Origin: Ereboglobus luteus
Lineage (GTDB): Bacteria; Verrucomicrobiota; Verrucomicrobiia; Opitutales; Opitutaceae
Length of the DNA: 64,000 nucleotides
Assembly: GCF_003096195.1 (NCBI RefSeq)
Contig: NZ_CP023004.1
Location: 1,406,501 to 1,470,500 of the forward strand
Reading direction: 5' to 3'
Shown: positions 60,701 through 64,000 of the stretch, in pieces
Numbering within the stretch: the stretch's first letter is position 1
Layout: every line of letters starts with the position of its first letter
Translations under genes and position numbers: made by a program
The notes under the pieces: generated by a model
Database searches by the model: none
Seen by the model: only the letters and a program-made list of their open reading frames with translations
What the model was told of the DNA's origin: nothing

Positions 60701-60731
60701 GCGCCTCGTGCGACGTGGCAGAAAGGCATAA
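51516..60731 (+). CDS. Giant secreted pectinase: CE8, Ig, PL1 and NHL modules (continuation after frame break)
   Basis: One added C in the run 51512-51515 joins this frame to the ATG at 49729, giving about 3667 residues; the bare frame is open from 51258. Order: a Big_5-like domain (KIGRGGKLTLHDASDNSVVATID), CE8 pectinesterase (51880-52920; GGQDTLYTDKG, GSVDFIYGGALAIFDQC, MRPWRQ), two Ig, then three [unknown domain + Ig] units, four more Ig, PL1 pectate lyase (58030-58970; GDGCIDITRAEVDNVTVSWCKF, HHNWWAEFCHERMPAS), two Ig, six NHL repeats and the tail GDGGGGAPSHWFFGALVALALLRLVRRGRKA. It would demethylate and cleave homogalacturonan at the cell surface. Confidence 0.85.
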   Translation, partial: KIGRGGKLTLHDASDNSVVATIDVSQFETYTAWDVVIPTGARRTVQGKEYFYQPIAIFGNEAWITLGPGQRLAYGKTYYVNIESAVLLDSDGASLPAITDATTWRFSTKTAGPATPTATTGPTTITVGHDGAGDFATLQAASDWIPQNNTLPRTIVIKPGTYRDNTTFSQNRNFVTVHGDGAQRADVVLYYEYPYYTTDRGAAVLNIECNDINVINLTIDNRVYFPHPATNAPAWIGTVNTVYTSGSRVVFDNVLMKGGQDTLYTDKGIATFHNSEIWGSVDFIYGGALAIFDQCDIVQIRSTGGPIGAPSTPLAQPHGIVFLNCNFPKALMSNGYPYDVGAANTTFMRPWRQDGHTASINGMLSDIFTAKGWGEWDGREATCRAVELGSTLAGGGSVTTEQRHTSGAYWVNTIDPDYTGATDEYVGNPNLLLPDGPANRTAITVTAADYTLEAILGNSYYSLAGWLPTAKPKILAQPVAQSVDETDPVTLSVSAWSPRFQTYQWYKDSAPISGATGDTYALTSATELDSGSYYVVVTSNQGSTTSDTVTVTVNSNTPTGIPVIATQPESQTFVMGDTVTFSVAATGGGLSYQWYKDGIAIPGETGASLTLNGVNLSDAGEYHVVISNTFGDTPSSTITLTYDTTAPKPAVFVKLHRDQDSAGAAPVAAEKLTVAVQGSGWDYTAAAPYAGTTWNKIRRPHGTDLISSGTAGGTYPGVIGTVATLNTADNIKLFSPDGTDSGVKFTAQVHINALDGVRQEPNAGYIGGYTETLMPAAVVNDLWRLIIGDNTFTFTFSDLPPSSRYLVYVYGALNNGNARFDLAPDNVADTNAKWVGIYATNNNASTHVFAKDLEDNIAPVAPAPPEDTTTDIDKPWGVLPALTDAAGQLVISATKFNGSTYVAGFQLIPYPVATITTQPAATELVDLDDNITLTVVAAGFDSSDTLSYQWRKDGADIDTLANATAATASLTITGAQSADAGSYDVVITNLGGAVTSTACALAVNDGSATEIPAITAQPVSLVTDAGDAVTLSVDATGGGLSYQWYKDGVLIPGATGATLDIANPQASDTGSYHVVITNSFGDTTSTTVTLTVESTAAAPAVFIKLHRDQASSAGVQSAAEMLTVAVQGSGWDYSGAAPYAGTTWNKIRRPNSADMINSGTAGGTYPGVIGAVETLNTANNISLYAPDGTASAVTLTTKITINALNADRQEPNAGYIGGYTETLMPAAVVNDLWRLIVGDNTFTFTFNNLPAGGRYLAYVYGALNNGNARFDLAPANVASTNARWVGIYATNSNASTHVFAKDIENNVAPVAPAPPEDSTTTIDKPWGVLPAIIDAGGQLVISATKFNGSTYVAGFQLIPYPKATIITQPATTEVAVAGNTATLTVVAAGFDSNDTVTYQWRKDGAPINTADNATANTASLVITDAQDADAGSYDVVVTNYGGSTTSTACALSISGSSAESAPAITAQPVSQITDAGDSVTLSVDATGGALAYQWYKDGVAIPGANGATLTIDNPQSSDAGSYHVVITNNLGEATSDSVTLTVEGATAAPALFVKLTRQSAAASAAPTAAATFTLAAPGSGWNYSAAAPYPGTTWNTIQRPADADSTNLSTVIGTYVLNTGSNIALTAADGTASGVSLTASLDVTSASNARAEPGYSSPTVDSVLGPEALMNGNGIWRIYYGSNNTIWEFAGLPAGTHYLAYGYGSTNSAGQGARFLLATSNTTAGAATWFETAGAASASVFVDTDSVISPRAPVMPEVLSSAASNTETTWGVLHGKVDAAGKFTVQTTKNANNGQYIAGFQLIPYPKTVIDVDAPSTLSVPAGGTATIPVTALGFDANDSVTYQWRKDGVAINTADNATANTATLVIADAQLADEADYDLVITNYGGSIISGVCELTVLPGVGAPTIYTQPVSQTAVTNATANFSAAVGGLAPLTYVWQKSSTGVDADFVDIPGATNSALVLAGVTTADAGYYRIKITNDEGSATSDTVTLIIAPVITTQPETAVVTIGSPASVSVVADTGIAAAPFAPTYQWRLDGVDIPGATSATYSIASFNSATDEGSYTVVVTNAAGSVTSDAAVLCDPVLPVFTTQPAAAQTVVTGMNVTFVSSATGIPAPAYQWNYNGAPITSATNATYTITGAALADTGTYTVVATNMAGSTPSDPSILTVRDAAGPAAVSDGFGSEATGGAGGAVYVVTNATDLLAKAALDEPAIITVSGTISLLGVSNKRAPVKSNKTIQGADANATIIGEIQISYVDNVIVRGLTITNPGETIDTDPGSPTYGKYIDSGDGINVWGSTNVFITHCTLFNCGDGCIDITRAEVDNVTVSWCKFYYTDALAHRFTMILGNIETDNPDYIGPVHTTLHHNWWAEFCHERMPASTGGRVHMYDNYFSCAGNFYASNARNNTQLFVEHSYYGTGVNSPVGKSAGTSALIRTIDNIYNGTTGTIDPGTDTVFTPPYSYHLNAAGDLPVLIPQYGGNTDGAFSITPAVAAPLSVVASSTIPFHGDTVTLVPSLGGAGTAYQWRLNNFDIPGATSETLTLANIQSAQLGAYTVVVTTAADKHTVSAPVTITFGDAPSFSGLNGGAITAISGKAVTLNPSVNGAGLVYQWQRFVDGGWIDLADNATYSGANTGSLTIGNIGDAQAGDYRLVVSNPSGSATGNPYTVSVAPVLFPYPTGVAVDSYGDLYIADSALNVVRKVAASGSTAVLYAGIPNTAGYKDGAFGVSMFNAPAALAIDASGNLYVADTGNAVVRRVNRDGSLETLAGDPSGRGNRDGIGTAVLFSSPNGLSFDRTTGVTYLADTNNHTIRRLTPINPSSGVYVGNTVATIGGIPGSSGDNDAWLVDSGTAMILSGTGRYNHPAAVAFSGSFLYIADAGNNTIRKLTVASGTNFGVVQTIAGTPGVNGSDDGPGLTALFDQPKSIVVDASGANIYVADTGNHTIRKVTPAGDVITLAGLATVSGQSDGEGMNALFNQPTALALDSSGRTLYVADTGNAAVRKIAISGTSATVTTLAVTLVSDTMPPSGTTPPFNPSSDGKGDGGGGAPSHWFFGALVALALLRLVRRGRKA
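53458..56945 (+). repeat. Three tandem [unknown domain + Ig] units in the giant pectinase
   Basis: Units start at about 53458, 54808 and 56155, each beginning PAVFVKLHRDQ-like and ending GFQLIPYP before one or two Ig domains. The first two are very similar even at the DNA level (for example GTCGCCGTGCAAGG, CGGCACCGCCGGCGGCAC). Earlier copies lie at about 46630-47450 and 49795-50595. Confidence 0.75.
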
Positions 60732-60740
60732 TCTGCAAAT

Positions 60741-60785
60741 GCGAAATCTTCGATTTCGGAATGCGGATTTCGAATGCGGAATCTC
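60741..60785. repeat. GGAATGCGGA dispersed repeat
   Basis: Copies of CGGAATGCGGATTTCG lie between the giant pectinase and the next GH28 gene; the same unit occurs at 5663-5700 and 12903-13007. Confidence 0.6.
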
Positions 60786-60865
60786 ATGCGTCCCACGCGC
60801 CCTCTTCCCAAACTACAGCCCACTATAATCACAACCGTCCTTGCCGGTGACCGTCACCTTGGATC

Positions 60866-62269
60866 ATGAAAAATCTTCTTCCCAACTTCAATCCGCTCCG
60901 TGGATTTGTCACATGCGTGTTGTGCGTTTCGGCGTTCGCGGCGACCGCGTCATCAGCCACATATAATGTCCGCAATTACGGCGCTGTCGGCGATGGCAAG
61001 ACGCTCGACACCGTTGCGTTTGCGAGGGCCGTTGACGCGGCTTTCGTGGCTGGCGGCGGCACGGTTGTTGTTCCGCCGGGGCGTTATCACACCGGCAGCA
61101 TTCGCTTGAAAAGTCACATCACGCTCAACATCGAAGCCGGTGCGGTGATTCTCGGCAGCGGAAATCCGGACGATTATCCGCTCACGGAAAACGTGTGGAG
61201 CGCGGACCCGAAACACGCGACCCTGGCCTCCTTGATTTATGCCGAGGACTCGGAAAATATCACCATCACCGGTCGCGGCACAATCGACGGACAGGGGCAA
61301 CCGTGGTGGGAGCGCGTCAGGCTTGCAAACCCGGCCAAATACAAACTCCCGCCGCTCACCGATCGGCAGCGCGCCGAGGTTGCCAAGATTTCGCACGGAC
61401 GCCCGCGCCTGATTCGCATGGTGCGCTGCCGCGACATTCTCATTGAAAACGTGAACCTGCAAAACTCCGCCGCGTGGACGCTCAACCCGCAGTTGTGCGA
61501 CTACGTGCGCGTCGAGGGCATCTCCATCACCAACCCGCCGAAAATGCCCAACAAGGCGCACAACTCCGACGGCATCAACCCCGAATCCTGCTCCAACGTT
61601 CGCATCGCCAACTGCCGCATCGACACCGGTGACGATTGCATAACGCTCAAGTCCGGCACGGATGAGGCGGGCCGCCGCGTCGGCAAGCCCACCGAGAACG
61701 TCACCATCACAAACTGCGTCATGTATCACGGCCATGGTGGCGTGGTGGTCGGTAGCGAAATGTCCGGCGGTGTGCGCAATGTCACTGTCACCAACTGCGT
61801 TTTTCAGAACACCAACATCGGCATCCGCCTCAAATCTCAGCGCGGGCGCGGCGGTGTGGTGGAGGGGCTCGCCGTCAGCAATATCGTCATGCACGACGTG
61901 CCCTCGCCGTTCACGATAACAACCTTCTACACAGGCAAGGACACGGCCGACGAGGAGCGCGCTGTTGACGAGGGCACGCCGCGTTATCGCAATTTCATAT
62001 TCAGCAATATCAGCGCGCGCGGTGCAAAAACCGCGGGCACGATTACCGGGCTGCGCGAGATGCCGATTGAGGATATCGTCTTCAGCAATGTGCGCATTCA
62101 GGCCGTAAAGGGTTTCTCCTGCACGAACACGCGCGACATCACTTTCCGTGACACAGTCATCGACACGGAGTCCGGCCCCGCGCTCACGCTGCGCAACTCG
62201 TCCGAAATCGACACCGCCGGCCTGCGCACCCGAAAGCCGAGCGACGGCACGCCGCTTGTGGCCCAATAA
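60866..62269 (+). CDS. Glycoside hydrolase family 28 (exo-polygalacturonase-like)
   Basis: 467 residues with a signal peptide (MKNLLPNFNPLRGFVTCVLCVSAFAATASSA). GH28 motifs are complete: NSDGINPESC, DTGDDCITLKSGTDEAGR, GHGGVVVGSEMSGGV and RLKSQRGRGGVVE. The YNVRNYGAVGDGKTLDTVAFARAVDAA start is typical. The insertion of a segment before GRPRLIRMVRC and the DTGDDCITLKSG form resemble exo-acting family members. It probably cuts galacturonan oligomers released by the giant pectinase. It is 134 bp downstream of that gene and 30 bp before GH3. Confidence 0.94.
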   Translation: MKNLLPNFNPLRGFVTCVLCVSAFAATASSATYNVRNYGAVGDGKTLDTVAFARAVDAAFVAGGGTVVVPPGRYHTGSIRLKSHITLNIEAGAVILGSGNPDDYPLTENVWSADPKHATLASLIYAEDSENITITGRGTIDGQGQPWWERVRLANPAKYKLPPLTDRQRAEVAKISHGRPRLIRMVRCRDILIENVNLQNSAAWTLNPQLCDYVRVEGISITNPPKMPNKAHNSDGINPESCSNVRIANCRIDTGDDCITLKSGTDEAGRRVGKPTENVTITNCVMYHGHGGVVVGSEMSGGVRNVTVTNCVFQNTNIGIRLKSQRGRGGVVEGLAVSNIVMHDVPSPFTITTFYTGKDTADEERAVDEGTPRYRNFIFSNISARGAKTAGTITGLREMPIEDIVFSNVRIQAVKGFSCTNTRDITFRDTVIDTESGPALTLRNSSEIDTAGLRTRKPSDGTPLVAQ

Positions 62270-62299
62270 ACAGTCTTTGCCTTCAATCATCCAAAAAGC

Positions 62300-64000
62300 A
62301 TGTCCCACAAATTCACCAAAATCGCCGTTCTGCTGGTTTGTATTTCGGCTCTTCAGTCCTTCAGCATTTCAGCCTTTTCCTCCACGCCCGCGTTTCGAAA
62401 TCCCGACCTGCCGCTCGAACAACGCCTCGATGACCTTGTCTCGCAACTCACGATTGATGAAAAAATCGGACAGCTCATGATGGCCACGCCCGCCATTCCA
62501 CGCCTGGGCATTCCGGCTTACGATTGGTGGAACGAGGCGCTGCACGGCGTCGCGCGCAATGGAGTCGCGACCGTTTATCCGCAGGCCATCGGGCTCGCTG
62601 CCACATGGAATCCCGAGCTGCACCAGCGCGTCGCCGATAGCATCGCCACCGAGGCGCGCGCGAAAAATAACGAGCTCCTTCGCACGTCCAAAACAGGCAA
62701 CACGAAACGCTACCAAGGGCTCACCATTTGGTCGCCCAACATAAATATCTTCCGCGATCCACGATGGGGCAGGGGACAGGAAACCTACGGCGAGGATCCG
62801 CTTCTCACTTCCGAGCTAGGCGTTGCGTTTGTGCGCGGACTTCAGGGTGACGATCCGCGTTATCTCAAGACCGTCGCCACGATAAAACACTACGCCGTGC
62901 ACAGCGGCCCCGAACCGCTTCGCCATCGTTTCAACGCGATCTCATCCGAGCGCGATTTGTGGGAAACATATCTGCCCGCGTTCGAGGCCGGAATCGTCGA
63001 GGGCCGCGCGGGATCCCTCATGAGCGCCTACAACGCCATCAACGGCATTCCCGCGCCGGCGCACCGCGAACTCCTCACCGACATTCTGCGCGACAAATGG
63101 GGTTTCGAAGGCGCGGTCGTCAGTGACGTTGGCGGCATTGCCGACATCTGGCGTCCGAAGGCGCACCTCTATTCCAAGGATGCCGCCGAGGCCAGCGCCG
63201 CCGCTATCAAGGCCGGCAACGAACTCGCCAGTGATAAAACCTATGAGGCGCTTCCCGACGCGCTCAAACGCGGGCTCATCACCGAGACCGAAATCGACAC
63301 CGCGCTGCGCCGCCTGCTCAAACTCCTGTTCAGGCTCGGCCATTTCGATCCGCCCGACCGCGTGCCCTATCGAGGCATTCCAATTTCTGAAAACGACTCG
63401 CCCGCGCACGACGCGCTCGCGCTCGAGGCAGCGCGCCAAAGTCTCGTGCTTCTTAAAAATGACGGCGCGCTTCCGCTCGATGCCAAAAAACTCGCGGGCA
63501 AAACCGTCGCGATCCTCGGCCCCGCCGGGTTCGAGGAATCCACGATTATCGGCAACTACGCCGGCACCCCGTCGCGCAAGGTCACGCTGGCCGATGGCAT
63601 TCGCGCCAAGCTTGAATCAAAAGGCGTGCGCGTGCTCGCCGAGCCCGCCGTGCCGCTTGTGAAAGGTTTTCGTGTCACTGGTGACGCAATTCCTGACGGC
63701 GTGCTTTTCACCGACGCCACGCGCGCCACGCCGGGACTCAAGGCGGAGGTATTTTCCAACGAAAAACAGGACTCAAAAAAACCAAACCTCGTCGGAAACC
63801 TCGTCGCCACGCAAATGCAGACACAAATCGACCTGCAATGGGATGAAACGCAACCCGCGGGCGAGATTCCCATCACGCACGCCTCCATCCGCTGGACGGG
63901 TGTCATGGTGCCGAAAATCACCGGCGAATACACGCTTGGAGTCGTTTCCGAGGGCGCGATGCGTCTCTACATCAACGACAAGCGTGTCATCGATTTCTGG
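62300..64000 (+). CDS. GH3 beta-glycosidase with PA14 domain, 3' end outside the window
   Basis: Start ATG 62300 with a signal peptide (MSHKFTKIAVLLVCISALQSFSISAFS); 567 residues are visible, open to the last base. The GH3 N-terminal barrel shows YDWWNEALHGVARNG, RDPRWGRGQETYGEDP, TIKHYAVHSGPE and the nucleophile Asp in GAVVSDVGGI (Gly in place of the usual Trp). The C-terminal GH3 domain starts SLVLLKNDGALPLD and is interrupted by a PA14-type insert (GEYTLGVVSEGAMRLYINDKRVIDFW). This layout is usual for beta-xylosidases or glucosidases acting on oligosaccharides. It closes the visible pectin locus. Confidence 0.93.
   Translation, partial: MSHKFTKIAVLLVCISALQSFSISAFSSTPAFRNPDLPLEQRLDDLVSQLTIDEKIGQLMMATPAIPRLGIPAYDWWNEALHGVARNGVATVYPQAIGLAATWNPELHQRVADSIATEARAKNNELLRTSKTGNTKRYQGLTIWSPNINIFRDPRWGRGQETYGEDPLLTSELGVAFVRGLQGDDPRYLKTVATIKHYAVHSGPEPLRHRFNAISSERDLWETYLPAFEAGIVEGRAGSLMSAYNAINGIPAPAHRELLTDILRDKWGFEGAVVSDVGGIADIWRPKAHLYSKDAAEASAAAIKAGNELASDKTYEALPDALKRGLITETEIDTALRRLLKLLFRLGHFDPPDRVPYRGIPISENDSPAHDALALEAARQSLVLLKNDGALPLDAKKLAGKTVAILGPAGFEESTIIGNYAGTPSRKVTLADGIRAKLESKGVRVLAEPAVPLVKGFRVTGDAIPDGVLFTDATRATPGLKAEVFSNEKQDSKKPNLVGNLVATQMQTQIDLQWDETQPAGEIPITHASIRWTGVMVPKITGEYTLGVVSEGAMRLYINDKRVIDFW

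Overview
The window reads as a chromosome segment of a Gram-negative, pectin-degrading bacterium, most likely an Opitutaceae member of the Verrucomicrobiota. This is inferred from the GC-rich codon use, a TonB receptor without a SusD partner, very large Ig/NHL secreted proteins with a glycine-rich GGGAPS C-terminal tail, an autotransporter relic, and many palindromic intergenic repeats. No rRNA or other taxonomic marker is present.

Region 1 (1-20 kb) is mostly housekeeping: a LOG-family protein (cut by the window edge), purD, two lipoproteins, an SGNH hydrolase, glcD-glcF, a DUF3788 protein, a HAD hydrolase, exonuclease III and argB-argD. It also carries three related membrane histidine kinases. 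One (7321-9135) is canonical. The other two overlap by ATGA and are degenerate in complementary ways: one has lost the phospho-accepting His and the other has lost its ATP-binding glycine boxes, so they look like a split kinase pair. Between argB and this pair, two small AT-richer genes for exported proteins each follow a copy of the same ~337-bp module.

Region 2 (20.2-35.2 kb) is an accessory island beginning at a tRNA-Met and a tyrosine integrase. It has an HTH protein with a zinc-less ImmA-like domain, a four-gene mobilisation operon (ParB-like, small protein, MobA/MobL relaxase, AlpA-like HTH), a complete IS1380-type element with 5-bp target duplication, a ParA-like ATPase, and a truncated second copy of that ATPase's N-terminal domain. 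Its right end is a graveyard of broken genes: a chimeric ORF, a DUF433/DUF5615 pair whose toxin start codon has become ATA, an orphan HigA, and pieces of a metalloprotease, an autotransporter, an RHS protein and an IS630 transposase.

Region 3 (35.2-64 kb) is a pectin-utilisation locus: GH28, GH105, GH95, a CE12-CE8 fusion esterase, a TonB-dependent receptor, a giant secreted protein with Ig, pectinesterase (CE8), pectate lyase (PL1) and NHL modules, a second GH28, and a GH3 with PA14 cut by the window end. Four copies of a 14-bp palindrome, TGCGACRATGCGCA, lie in the upstream regions and are the best candidate operator. Extracellular CE8/PL1/GH28 would cut homogalacturonan, the receptor would import oligomers, and GH105, GH95, CE12 and GH3 would trim side chains and ends.

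Three reading-frame breaks (argB, the hybrid kinase, the giant pectinase) are each repaired by adding one base to a homopolymer run, so base-calling error must be excluded before calling them pseudogenes.
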